Assembly: GCF_000420165.1 (NCBI RefSeq)
Contig: NZ_ATUK01000015.1
Coordinates: 62,001 to 126,000 of the forward strand
Length of the DNA: 64,000 nt
Direction: 5' to 3'
Source of the DNA: Thioalkalivibrio sp. AKL19
GTDB taxonomy: Bacteria > Pseudomonadota > Gammaproteobacteria > Ectothiorhodospirales > Ectothiorhodospiraceae
Shown here: positions 55,037 through 63,339 of the stretch, one piece after another
How the letters are laid out: every line of letters starts with the position of its first letter
How positions within the stretch are numbered: the stretch's first letter is position 1
Position numbers and translations under genes: made by a program
Notes under the pieces: generated by a model
Databases searched by the model: none
Seen by the model: only the letters and a program-made list of their open reading frames with translations
What the model was told of the DNA's origin: nothing

Positions 55037-56248
55037 TTACCGCGTCTGCCCGATATTCCGAAGAAACAGGGGAATATGGCGCTCCTCCGGGGACAGCCCG
55101 CCGTGGGCGCCGACGAAGAACGGGCCCTCGTCGTCCGCCGGCGGGTCCACCAGGTAGGCGTCCTCGGCGGGCAGCAGCAGGTAGTCGCCCGCCCGCGCGC
55201 GCAGTTCGGGATGTTCCGGGCCGTGGCCCAGAGTTCGGTCCTGCGCGCCGGGTTCCAGCCAGTCGGCGGCGGGTACCACGGCGACGTCATCGCCAAATGC
55301 GGCGTGCAGGGCGGCGAGGAAGTCTGCGTCACGTCCCTCGCGCACGTGGGCGAGGGCGGCGCGGGGTTCGCCGGTCAGGCGGTGGCGCAGACAGGCCTGG
55401 ACCGCCGGGTGCTCGCGCAGGTCCAGCCGGCGCTCCATGGTACGCATGCCGTGGTCGGCGGTGGTCAGGAACACGCTCTCCGGGCGCTGGATCTGCGCGC
55501 AGGTCGCGGTATAGGCCAGGTCCAGCTGTTTCAGATGGCGCTCCACCTCCGGGCTCTCCGGGCCGTATTCGTGGCCCAGGTGGTCCAGCTCCGACCAGTA
55601 CACGTAGGTGAAATGCGGCCCCGGTGTCGCGTTCACGTGCGCGGCCACCCGCGCCGGCAGCTCGGACAGGTCCTCGAAGCCGATGAAGTCCGCGCCGCCA
55701 TTCATCATGCGGTTGTACGGCGTGTCGCCAATCCATTCCGGGCCGATGCAGGTCATGCCGCAGCCCAGCCGGTCGCTCAGGCGGTCGGGTTGCACGCGGC
55801 CGGTCAGTTCGCGGTAGCCGAGCGTGTTGATGCGGTCTTCGCTGTCGCGCTCCTGGCCCATGAGCACGGTCAGCGTGCGCTCGGCGGCGGACAGGCGGGT
55901 GTGCCAGCCGAGCAGGCCGTGCTGCGCCGGATGGCGGCCGGTCAGGATGCTGGTGATCGCGGTGGCCGTGGTGCTGGGGAACACGGTTTCGAGGTCGGTC
56001 ACGTAGTCCGCGCCCAGCAGCGGCGTGTGGCGGCGATAGCGCGTGGCAAAGCCGTCGATCAGCCAAAGCACGATGTGGCGGTCCGCCCCCAGGTGCTCGG
56101 ATGCGCCCGGCAGCGGCGGGTGGCTGGCCGCCGGGTTCAGGCTGGCCTCGATCTGGCCGAGCAGGTCCATCAGCCCGGGGGATTCCAGCCGCGCGCACAG
56201 GATGGCGTCCACGGCCGAGTGGGCCGTTGGGGTGGCAGTGACCGACAA
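55037..56248 (-). CDS. Alkaline-phosphatase-fold phosphodiesterase / nucleotide pyrophosphatase family
   Basis: The 403-aa protein of the type I phosphodiesterase/nucleotide pyrophosphatase group has no signal peptide. Metal and active-site residues are visible: Asp65 in VLWLIDGFATRY, the nucleophile Thr in VFPSTTATAITSILTGRHPA (Thr93/94), WSELDHLGHEYG, TTADHGMRT and VGAHGGLSP. It starts 4 bases after the bolA stop. The substrate is unknown; the family acts on nucleotides, phospholipids or phosphonates. Confidence 0.9.
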   Translation of the reverse strand: MSVTATPTAHSAVDAILCARLESPGLMDLLGQIEASLNPAASHPPLPGASEHLGADRHIVLWLIDGFATRYRRHTPLLGADYVTDLETVFPSTTATAITSILTGRHPAQHGLLGWHTRLSAAERTLTVLMGQERDSEDRINTLGYRELTGRVQPDRLSDRLGCGMTCIGPEWIGDTPYNRMMNGGADFIGFEDLSELPARVAAHVNATPGPHFTYVYWSELDHLGHEYGPESPEVERHLKQLDLAYTATCAQIQRPESVFLTTADHGMRTMERRLDLREHPAVQACLRHRLTGEPRAALAHVREGRDADFLAALHAAFGDDVAVVPAADWLEPGAQDRTLGHGPEHPELRARAGDYLLLPAEDAYLVDPPADDEGPFFVGAHGGLSPEERHIPLFLRNIGQTR

Positions 56249-56252
56249 GACC

Positions 56253-56576
56253 TCAGGCCTTCGCGCCGCCGTCGCCGCCCATGCAGGGCGGGGAATCCGC
56301 GACCTTTCCGGCGCGCTCGAACCACTGGTCCGGGTCCAGGGTGTGCAGCGCCAAGGCGTGGATGCCCCCGGCCAGCTCGTCGGCCAGGGCCTGGTTCACC
56401 AGCCGGTGCCGCGCGATCAGCTTCTGGTCGCGAAAGGCCTCGGATACCACGGTCACCTTGAAGTGCGACTCCGAACCCGGCGGCACGTTGTGCATGTGGC
56501 TCTCGTTCACCACCTCCAGATGCTCGGGCGCAAAGCGTTCCTCCAGCTTCCGGCTAATGGTCTCCTGCATAGTCAT
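56253..56576 (-). CDS. bolA: BolA family protein
   Basis: The 107-aa BolA protein partners monothiol glutaredoxins in Fe-S handling and, in E. coli, also affects cell shape genes. The core HMHNVPPGSESHFKVTVVSE and IARHRLVNQALADELAGGIH are diagnostic; the conserved His is in RHRLVN. The ATG at 56576 (MTMQETISRKL) is chosen because the upstream in-frame extension is unconserved. It heads the leftward group with the phosphodiesterase and lhr. Confidence 0.92.
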   Translation of the reverse strand: MTMQETISRKLEERFAPEHLEVVNESHMHNVPPGSESHFKVTVVSEAFRDQKLIARHRLVNQALADELAGGIHALALHTLDPDQWFERAGKVADSPPCMGGDGGAKA

Positions 56577-56691
56577 CGACGACTCCAGTGCTTCGAATGG
56601 TGGGTCAACCAACGTGTCCAGTCTGCCGTGTCGGCAACGCATGTCCAGATCCTCTGTGGGCCGCATGGCTGCCGTGCCCGGAAGGCCGGGA

Positions 56692-56991
56692 TTACGCGCC
56701 CGGTGCGCGGGTCTTCCAATAGTCCGGATCACGATGCAGGTGCATGATGGCGAGAATCAGAACAGCGTCCTCGTCTTCTGTGTAAAGGACTCCGTACGGA
56801 AATCGCTTCACGAACGAGCGCCGTACTTCGCCCTCGAGAACCGTCCATGCGCGCGGATAAGCGAGGGCGCGTTGCACCGCTGCAAACACTTCAACCGCAA
56901 AATCGTTCCCGAGTCCGGGCTCGATTTCTTCGTAGTACTGGACGGCTTCCGTGAGTTCTTGCTCCGCTTCCGGATGAAAGCGAAAACTCAT
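56692..56991 (-). CDS. RelE/ParE-family toxin
   Basis: The 99-aa compact basic/aromatic protein has the ParE/RelE pattern: FHPEAEQELTEAVQYYEEIE at the N terminus, VRRSFVKRFPYGVLYTEDED in the middle and the C-terminal AIMHLHRDPDYWKTR. Members inhibit gyrase or cleave mRNA at the ribosome; which applies here is not clear. Its ATG overlaps the upstream antitoxin stop by four bases, the usual TA arrangement. Confidence 0.88.
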   Translation of the reverse strand: MSFRFHPEAEQELTEAVQYYEEIEPGLGNDFAVEVFAAVQRALAYPRAWTVLEGEVRRSFVKRFPYGVLYTEDEDAVLILAIMHLHRDPDYWKTRAPGA

Positions 56992-57212
56992 CGTTCAAAC
57001 CGGTGCCATATCTTCTCGAAGACCTGCTCGCCCGGAATGGCCGCGACCGTGCCAGACCGGATCTCTTCCAGGCGTTTTCGGGAGACTGCCGCCCATTTTC
57101 GGTCTACACCCGCATCGGGCGGGTTCAGGCTGCGCAGGAGAGAATCGACTACCAGGGCGCGGTCCTCCACGGGTAGGGACTCGGCTTCGTCGATGAGGTC
57201 TTTGATCTTCAT
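56988..57212 (-). CDS. Addiction-module antitoxin (PF09720-like)
   Basis: The 74-aa protein begins MKIKDLIDEAESLPVEDRAL and matches the small putative addiction-module family often paired with RelE/ParE toxins. The C terminus (GTVAAIPGEQVFEKIWHRFE) carries the typical short toxin-wrapping motif. The ATG at 57212 is used; longer in-frame readings run into unconserved sequence. It probably autoregulates the pair, but no operator is evident in the 130-base upstream gap. Confidence 0.85.
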   Translation of the reverse strand: MKIKDLIDEAESLPVEDRALVVDSLLRSLNPPDAGVDRKWAAVSRKRLEEIRSGTVAAIPGEQVFEKIWHRFER

Positions 57213-57342
57213 GTCATCATCCTCGTGACATCGCTGTGGGCGATGGCCGGAGCAAGGTGTCTGCTCATACTGGCATGGTAGTGCGAGAGGGCGCCATTGT
57301 GGCCGGCATGAAGCAGGTGGTTCCCGCTCCCGGGAGGTGATG

Positions 57343-58011
57343 ATGCGACAGACACTGGCGTTCGATGTGTACGGGGCGCTGATCGATACGCAGGGGATTG
57401 CGGCGACGCTCGAAGGCTGGATCGGCGAGCGGGCACCTGTGCTGGCGCGTGCCTGGCGCGAGAAGCAGCTGGAATACACCTTCCGGCGCGGGCTGATGGG
57501 GGCGTATGCGGACTTCGATACCTGTACCGAGCAGGCGCTGCGCTATTGCTGCCAGGCGTTGGATATCGCGCTCGAACCGGAGCAGGAGGCGGAGTTGTTG
57601 CGGCGGTATCAAGAGCTCCCGGCGTTTGCCGATGCGGGACCGGCCCTGGATGCGCTGCGCGCGGATGGGCACCGGCTGTTTGCGTTCTCCAACGGGACGG
57701 CCGAGACGGTCAGCGGGCTGCTGCGGAACGCCGGGCTGGCGGATCGCTTCGAGGATCTCGTCAGTGTGGACGAGATTGGCTGCTTCAAACCGGACCCGCG
57801 CGTGTACCGGCATTTCCTGCAGCGGGCGAATGTGCTGCCCCAGCAGGCATGGCTGGTTTCAGGCAACCCCTTCGACGTGATTGGCGCGCAGGCTGCGGGT
57901 ATGTGCACGGTCTGGGTCGACCGGGCGCGGCAGGGTCTGTTCGACCCTTGGGGCGGGGATCCCACGGCCACCATCGGCAGCCTCGCTGGGCTGGCCGGGG
58001 TACTGCGTTAG
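57343..58011 (+). CDS. HAD-superfamily hydrolase, haloacid dehalogenase type II
   Basis: The 222-aa HAD protein has motif I LAFDVYGALIDTQG with the nucleophilic Asp, motif II FAFSNGTAETV, and FKPDPRVYRHFLQRANVLPQ with SGNPFDVIGAQAAGM as motif IV. The Asp-x-Tyr-Gly form is typical of L-2-haloacid dehalogenases, though such annotations often prove to be phosphatases. Of three nearby starts, the ATG at 57343 has the best spacing from GGGAGG. Divergent from the toxin-antitoxin pair. Confidence 0.88.
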   Translation: MRQTLAFDVYGALIDTQGIAATLEGWIGERAPVLARAWREKQLEYTFRRGLMGAYADFDTCTEQALRYCCQALDIALEPEQEAELLRRYQELPAFADAGPALDALRADGHRLFAFSNGTAETVSGLLRNAGLADRFEDLVSVDEIGCFKPDPRVYRHFLQRANVLPQQAWLVSGNPFDVIGAQAAGMCTVWVDRARQGLFDPWGGDPTATIGSLAGLAGVLR

Positions 58012-58114
58012 TCTCGATGCATGGATGATTGGAAGTGGCGATCCGGTTTAGCCTTGTCTTCAGGATTGATCCATACACGGCCCGGCAGCCTCCGCCGTCG
58101 CGAGGTATCCATTC

Positions 58115-59086
58115 ATGAAGAAATCCGGTACGAACCCACCGCGCGAGGATGAAATGAACGCGATCGTCGCGGCGATCGAACAGTCCCTGGCGCAGGACTC
58201 CCCTGGTGACCGAGCCGAAAGGGATGCGGTAGTGGCCGCTGCCGTCGCCGAGGTGAATGCCCGGCCGCTGGACGACTTCGCGGGCTTGTCGCCCGAGCAG
58301 ATGGGGGCACTCCTTTATTCACCGTTCGAGCACCCGGAGCTGGTGAGTTTTGCCGAGGGTGTAGCGGAATGTCCGACCACCGTGATGAGTGTGCTGTTCC
58401 GCGTGTTGGCGGATACCATTCGTGCAGAGGGCGGCATCCCGTTGACTCCAAAAGGCAATCTTCCGCTTCGAGTCGTGGCAGATGCGTGGGCCGCGGTGGA
58501 AGCCGCGGGGCTGGAACCGGAGTGGCACCCCGGGTCGCGGCGCAAGGAGGATGATTTCCCGGAACTGCATGTGACCCGGTTGCTGGTGCAGATGAGCGGG
58601 CTTGGGCGGAAATACCGCGGGCGGCTGCAACTGACCCGCTCGACGCAACAGAAAATCGAGCGCGGGGATTGGGCGTCAATCTTTCGCGAACTGCTGCGCT
58701 GGCATACCCGCGAGTTCAACTGGGCCTACCAGGACGGGTATCCGCCCCTGCCGACTGTCCAGCAGGGGGCGCTGTTTTCTCTGTATCTGCTTGCACGTTT
58801 TGGCGATGAGTGGCGCCCCGTATCGTTCTACATCGATGCCTTCGAGCGGGCCTTCCCGGTGGCGCTGGACGAGGCGGACGAATACGACGGCCCCTTCAGC
58901 GCGCAGGAGGTGCTGCGTAATGTCTGGCCCCTTCGGACCTTTATGCGGTTTGCTCACCCCTTCGGCCTGATCGAAGAACGCGACGATCCGGACGAGCCCG
59001 ATTCCCTGCTGGCATTCGAGCGAACCCGAGAGGTCCGCAAGAGTGCATTTTATGATCAGGCCGTGACCTGGAAAGTCCCAGGTTGA
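58115..59086 (+). CDS. Hypothetical protein, possibly pRiA4b ORF-3-related
   Basis: The 323-aa soluble protein has no signal or membrane segment. Residues about 60-85 (LSPEQMGALLYSPFEHPELV) and 110-130 (IPLTPKGNLPLRVVADAWAA) recall hypothetical proteins associated with plasmid pRiA4b ORF-3-like and SEC-C-containing families; this is a weak impression. The C-terminal half is rich in Trp, Phe and Arg (RWHTREFNWAYQDGYPPLPT). The next gene starts 41 bases downstream on the same strand and may be co-transcribed. Confidence 0.75.
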   Translation: MKKSGTNPPREDEMNAIVAAIEQSLAQDSPGDRAERDAVVAAAVAEVNARPLDDFAGLSPEQMGALLYSPFEHPELVSFAEGVAECPTTVMSVLFRVLADTIRAEGGIPLTPKGNLPLRVVADAWAAVEAAGLEPEWHPGSRRKEDDFPELHVTRLLVQMSGLGRKYRGRLQLTRSTQQKIERGDWASIFRELLRWHTREFNWAYQDGYPPLPTVQQGALFSLYLLARFGDEWRPVSFYIDAFERAFPVALDEADEYDGPFSAQEVLRNVWPLRTFMRFAHPFGLIEERDDPDEPDSLLAFERTREVRKSAFYDQAVTWKVPG

Positions 59087-59127
59087 GGTCAATGGGGAAA
59101 CGGGGTGTTTCTGGAGGTTGAGGCGAC

Positions 59128-59718
59128 ATGAGCCGTTCCCGTCATCGCGTCTCCTTGCAACTGCGTCCTTGCTCGGACGACCTCTCGGACGAGGAGTTGC
59201 GCGCCATCCTCCGCGCGGCGGACGACCTGATCATGTCCGGTGGGCGGAACCTGCTGGCCAAGGTGTTGAAGGGATCACGGGCGAAGAAGGTCCTGGAACT
59301 CGGCCTGGATGACAACCCTGCGCATGGTTTCTACCGCTCCCTTTCCGAAGACGAGACCCTCGCGCGGATCGATCGGGCCATCGTGGGTGGCTGGCTGGCG
59401 ATCGAGTACGACGGTCGCTTGCCTTTGCTGGTGTTCACGGACCGAGGCTGGGCCATCGAGCGGGAGGTTCGCGCGCGGGAGCTGTTCGATCAGATGGCCG
59501 AGAACGCCCGGCGTGGCCCGCCGTTCGAGGTGGAGATGCTGCGCGATCGCAACCGGTCGATGATCTGGCGCTTGCTGGATCTCGTCGAGGCCTCACATGA
59601 TCCCGACTTCATCGCGTTGTTGCAGGCCTGGGGGGAGATCGACTACCGCAAAGTTCGTCAGCGCATTCGTTCGGTCATCGCGCAGCTCCAGGCAGCGAGA
59701 ACGGCTGGATCCGAGTAG
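59128..59718 (+). CDS. RQC-domain-like winged-helix protein
   Basis: The 196-aa soluble protein has a central winged-helix region that resembles the RQC domain of RecQ helicases without any helicase domain: LSEDETLARIDRAIVGGWLA, IEYDGRLPLLVFTDRGWAIE. The N-terminal LRAADDLIMSGGRNLLAKVL is in the style of small stand-alone RQC proteins. The C-terminal helix (QRIRSVIAQLQAARTAGSE) is basic. It may bind structured DNA. Located just behind the hypothetical gene at 58.1 kb. Confidence 0.7.
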   Translation: MSRSRHRVSLQLRPCSDDLSDEELRAILRAADDLIMSGGRNLLAKVLKGSRAKKVLELGLDDNPAHGFYRSLSEDETLARIDRAIVGGWLAIEYDGRLPLLVFTDRGWAIEREVRARELFDQMAENARRGPPFEVEMLRDRNRSMIWRLLDLVEASHDPDFIALLQAWGEIDYRKVRQRIRSVIAQLQAARTAGSE

Positions 59719-59797
59719 CCTTTTTCTCGGTGCTTGCCGTCACTCCATGCGTGGCCGTGGAGTACGATGGAGATCGGGCAGCCGCCGGGAGAGGAGT

Positions 59798-60967
59798 GTG
59801 AGCCAGCAGGTCAAGCAACGGGTCGCGCCCGCAGTGGAATCGCCCCTGATTCGTGCGGCCACGCTGGAGGATCTGGAGGCGCTTGTGGCGCTGGAACAGG
59901 CGGCGTTCGAGGTCGATCGCATCTCGCGGCGGCAGTTTCGCTACCTGCTGACGCGCGGGCATGCCGCTACGCTGGTGGCAGAGGGCACGGCTGGTGAGGG
60001 CCTGCTTGGCTATGTGATGCTATTGTTCAGCCGGGGCACGTCGCTTGCGCGGCTGTACTCCATCGCGGTCAGCGCGCGGGCGCGCGGGCAAGGGCTCGGG
60101 CGGCGCCTGGTGGAGGCGGCGGAGGAGGTGACGCGGGATCATGGCCGGACCGATCTGCGCCTGGAGGTGCGGCGTGACAACGCGGCCAGTCAGGCGTTGT
60201 TCCGTGGGCTGGGGTATCGCGACTTCGGCACCATCGACGACTACTACGAAGACCATATGGATGCGCTGCGGCTGCAAAAGTCGCTGGCGCCCGGTCCCGA
60301 TCCGGCGCTGGTGCGCGCACCGTACTACGCGCAGACGCTGGAGTTCACCTGCGGCCCGGCCGCGCTGATGATGGCGATGCGCGCCATCGACCCGGACCTG
60401 AAGCTGGACCGGCGCCTGGAACTGCGCCTGTGGCGTGACGCCACTACCATCTTCATGACCTCCGGCCACGGCGGTTGCGGGCCCTACGGGCTGGCATTGG
60501 CGGCCGCCCATCGCGGGTTCGAGGTGGAGCTGCTGGTGCGCGATCGCGGCGTGGCGTTCGCGGATTCGGTGCGCAGTGCGGAGAAGAAGCAGGTCATGCA
60601 GCTGGTGCAGGAAGAGATGATCGAGGAGCTGGAACAACTCGGCGTGCCCGTGGTGCACGGTCCGGTGAACGTGGCCAAACTGGAGGCACGCTCTGCCGAG
60701 GGTGGGGTGCCGGTCGTACTGATCAGCAGCGTGCGACTGTATGCCGAACGCTTCCCGCACTGGGTGACGGTGACCGGGTTCGACGAGCGCTTTGTCTACG
60801 TGCACGACCCGTTCGTGGACGCCGAGCAGGGCGAGCGCGCGCTGGATTCGGTCAACATGCCGATCGCCCGCGCAGACTTCGAGCGCATGGCGCGCTATGG
60901 GCGCGCGGGGTTGCAGGCGGCGGTGATCGTCGGCCCCCGCAAGACGCCAGGGGTGGCGCATGCCTGA
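59798..60967 (+). CDS. GNAT acetyltransferase fused to C39-type peptidase domain
   Basis: 389-aa fusion protein. Residues 15-155 form a RimI-like GNAT domain with LYSIAVSARARGQGLGRRLV (acetyl-CoA loop RGQGLG at 97-102) and ASQALFRGLGYRDFG. Residues 175-380 form a papain-like C39 domain with a plausible full catalytic set: Gln179, Cys185 (LEFTCGPAAL), His321 (PHWVTVTG) and Asp337 (VHDP). The GTG at 59798 has GGGAGAGGAG upstream; longer in-frame extensions lack a conserved start. It overlaps the following ATP-grasp gene by 8 bases, implying a two-protein system that ligates and trims or acetylates peptides. The substrate is unknown. Confidence 0.88.
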   Translation: MSQQVKQRVAPAVESPLIRAATLEDLEALVALEQAAFEVDRISRRQFRYLLTRGHAATLVAEGTAGEGLLGYVMLLFSRGTSLARLYSIAVSARARGQGLGRRLVEAAEEVTRDHGRTDLRLEVRRDNAASQALFRGLGYRDFGTIDDYYEDHMDALRLQKSLAPGPDPALVRAPYYAQTLEFTCGPAALMMAMRAIDPDLKLDRRLELRLWRDATTIFMTSGHGGCGPYGLALAAAHRGFEVELLVRDRGVAFADSVRSAEKKQVMQLVQEEMIEELEQLGVPVVHGPVNVAKLEARSAEGGVPVVLISSVRLYAERFPHWVTVTGFDERFVYVHDPFVDAEQGERALDSVNMPIARADFERMARYGRAGLQAAVIVGPRKTPGVAHA

Positions 60968-62444
60968 GCACCGTATCCTGGTCGAGCGCCGGGCGGACTG
61001 GAAGCCGCACTTCCCCGACCTGCCGGTGATGGCGATCGACGACTACCTGCGCGGCCCGGCGGTCGACGACCCCACCACCCTGCGGGTGATCAACCTGTGC
61101 CGCAGCCAGCGCTACCTGTCGGCCGGCTACTACGGCTCGCTGCTGGCGGAGGCGCGCGGGCATCGCGTGATCCCCAGCGTGCGCACCCTGCAGGACCTGT
61201 CGCGCAAGTCGATCTACAGCCTGGATACCGAGGAGCTGGACGAGCGCGTCGCGCGCGTCCTCGGGCGCAGCCGCCAGGGCGTGCAACCCGAGCGCCTGGA
61301 ACTGACTGTGCTGTTCGGCCAGTGCGACGAGCCGGCGCTGCAGGAGATCGCCGGGCAGCTGTTCGCCCTGTTCCCCGCGCCGATGTTCCGGGTGGAGTTC
61401 CGTCTGCAGGGGCGCTGGCAGATTCACGCCCTGCGCCCGTTCGCGCTGAACGCGCTCGAGCCCGAGCAGGAGCCGTCCTTCTTCGCCGCGCTGGAGCGCT
61501 ACCTCTCCAAACCCTGGCGACGCCGCCGCGGGGCACGCAGCGCGCGCTACGAGCTGGCCATCCTGCACAACCCGGACGAGGCCCTGGCCCCGTCCACGCC
61601 GGCCACACTCAAGCGTTTCGCCCGCGCCGGACAGGAGCAGGGGATGGATGTCGAGCTGATCCAGGCGCGCGACCTGCCCCGGCTGGCGGAGTTCGATGCC
61701 CTGTTCATTCGCGAGACCACGGCGATCGACCACTACACCTATCGTTTCGCGCGCAAGGCCGAGGCCGAGGGCATGGTGGTGATCGACGACGCCGACTCCA
61801 TCCTGCGCTGCACCAACAAGGTCTACCTGGCCGAGCGCCTGGCTGCTCATCGCGTGCCCACGCCGAAGACGGTGATCCTCAACCGCGAGACCATCCTGCG
61901 CGCCGAGGAATCGATCGGCTATCCCGTAGTGCTCAAGATCCCGGACGGCAGCTTTTCGCGCGGCGTATTCAAGGCGAACGACCGCGGCGAGCTGGAATCC
62001 ATCGCTCGGCGCCTGCTCAAGGAGAGCGATCTGATCCTCGCCCAGGAGTTCGTCTACACCGAGTTCGACTGGCGCATCGGCGTGCTCAACCGCCAGCCGC
62101 TGTACGCCTCGCAATACCTGATGTCGCGCAAACACTGGCAGATCGTCAACCACGACGCCAAGGGCGGCGCGCGCGAGGGCGGCTTTCGCACCCAGGCCCT
62201 GGCCGACGTGCCCGCGGCGGTGGTCAAGACCGCCGTCAAGGCCGCCAACCTGATCGGCGACGGCCTCTACGGCGTCGACCTCAAGCAGACCCCGCGCGGC
62301 GTGATGGTGATCGAGGTCAACGACAACCCCAACCTCGACGCCGGCATCGAGGACAAGGTCCTCGGCGAAGCCCTCTACACCACCCTGATGCAGGACTTCG
62401 TCCGCCGCCTCGACGCCGCCCGCCGCCACCGCGCCGCACCCTGA
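60960..62444 (+). CDS. RimK-like ATP-grasp ligase with RLAN-type N-terminal domain
   Basis: The 494-aa protein has an N-terminal domain of the kind found in front of RimK-like ATP-grasp ligases (about 1-200; VINLCRSQRYLSAGYYGSLL, GHRVIPSVRTLQDL). The ATP-grasp core runs from about 240 to 485: ADSILRCTNKVYLAERLAAH, YPVVLKIPDGSFSRGVFKAN, AQEFVYTEFDWRIGVLNRQP and the metal-binding VIEVNDNPNLDAGIED. RimK-type enzymes add amino acids such as glutamate to protein or peptide C termini. It overlaps the GNAT-C39 gene, so the two are expected to work on a shared substrate. Confidence 0.9.
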   Translation: MPEHRILVERRADWKPHFPDLPVMAIDDYLRGPAVDDPTTLRVINLCRSQRYLSAGYYGSLLAEARGHRVIPSVRTLQDLSRKSIYSLDTEELDERVARVLGRSRQGVQPERLELTVLFGQCDEPALQEIAGQLFALFPAPMFRVEFRLQGRWQIHALRPFALNALEPEQEPSFFAALERYLSKPWRRRRGARSARYELAILHNPDEALAPSTPATLKRFARAGQEQGMDVELIQARDLPRLAEFDALFIRETTAIDHYTYRFARKAEAEGMVVIDDADSILRCTNKVYLAERLAAHRVPTPKTVILNRETILRAEESIGYPVVLKIPDGSFSRGVFKANDRGELESIARRLLKESDLILAQEFVYTEFDWRIGVLNRQPLYASQYLMSRKHWQIVNHDAKGGAREGGFRTQALADVPAAVVKTAVKAANLIGDGLYGVDLKQTPRGVMVIEVNDNPNLDAGIEDKVLGEALYTTLMQDFVRRLDAARRHRAAP

Positions 62445-62503
62445 CGAGGCTTTCCGGCGCGCTCGTTGCGGGCGAGGGGTGTCGAGGTTGTTCGGGTTCC
62501 AGG

Positions 62504-63049
62504 TCAGGCTGCGGCTTCGGGCTGTTCGCGTTGCGGGTCGTGGAGTTCGAGGTCGACCATCAGCTCGTTGGCGAGCGCCTCGAGGTCGTCCTGCAGGGTA
62601 TCCAGATCCACGCCTTCGGGGACGCCGAGTTGCGCCTGCGCGTGGAACATCGGTTCGCCGGTCATCGAGGCGGGCTCGCAGGCCGTGTCCAGGGTTTCCA
62701 CGCCTACGCTGTGGCGCGCGAGGACAGCGGTGATGTCCTGCACGATCCCCGGCCGGTCGTGTCCGACCAGATCGAGCATGACGTGATGCCGGACCGGTGC
62801 CGAAATATCGCTCCCGCGCTGAATCTGGACCTGCAGCCCATCCCCCTCCAACTCGCGCAGCGCCGATTCCAGGTTGTCGGCAACATCCGTTTCGGCCTCC
62901 AGCAGCACCACCCCGGCAAACTGCCCGGCCAGCTGCGCCATGCGGCTCTCCAGCCAGTTGCCGCCCGCTGCCCGTGCCCGGGCCGCCACCGCGCTGACCA
63001 GCCCCGGTCGGTCCGGCCCAATCACCGTCAAAATGATCGAAGTCTTCAT
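62504..63049 (-). CDS. gcvR: Glycine cleavage system transcriptional repressor-like ACT protein
   Basis: The 181-aa protein has two ACT domains: residues 1-80 (SIILTVIGPDRPGLVSAVAA) and 90-170 (HHVMLDLVGHDRPGIVQDIT). This is the GcvR architecture; in E. coli GcvR binds GcvA and responds to glycine. The ATG at 63049 (MKTSIILTVIG) is preferred. It converges with the ATP-grasp gene. The 290-base gap to tatD on its upstream side holds no feature I can name. No gcv genes are in the window. Confidence 0.88.
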   Translation of the reverse strand: MKTSIILTVIGPDRPGLVSAVAARARAAGGNWLESRMAQLAGQFAGVVLLEAETDVADNLESALRELEGDGLQVQIQRGSDISAPVRHHVMLDLVGHDRPGIVQDITAVLARHSVGVETLDTACEPASMTGEPMFHAQAQLGVPEGVDLDTLQDDLEALANELMVDLELHDPQREQPEAAA

Positions 63050-63339
63050 ACGCACGTCCCTCACGCCAATCGCTTTCGGACCAAACATCCTGCGCGCGGT
63101 TGCGAGCGGAGGCAACGCGGCCACTGGCGGCCCGCAGATTGATGCGGGCAAAGGCATACGGAAGGCATGACGGGGTTGGGCCACGGTAACCATCGGAAAA
63201 CACCAAAAAAGGCAACGCAGAGCGGCCCGGTTTCGGGCTTGGGGGCGCGATTTTGGCGTCCAAATTGTCTTGCCGCGGACCACGGGTTCAGGTCTGGCTG
63301 GTTGCCCCAGCCAAGCCCGACCGCTACGGCCCGTGCGCG

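Noticed and set aside
60852-63263. An 803-codon minus-strand frame covering the ATP-grasp gene and gcvR
   Set aside because: It is antisense to a clear ATP-grasp protein, has no domain and the composition of a shadow frame.
63050-63339. GGCTGG/CCAGCC hairpin after tatD as a terminator
   Set aside because: The stem is short and no U tract follows on the minus strand.
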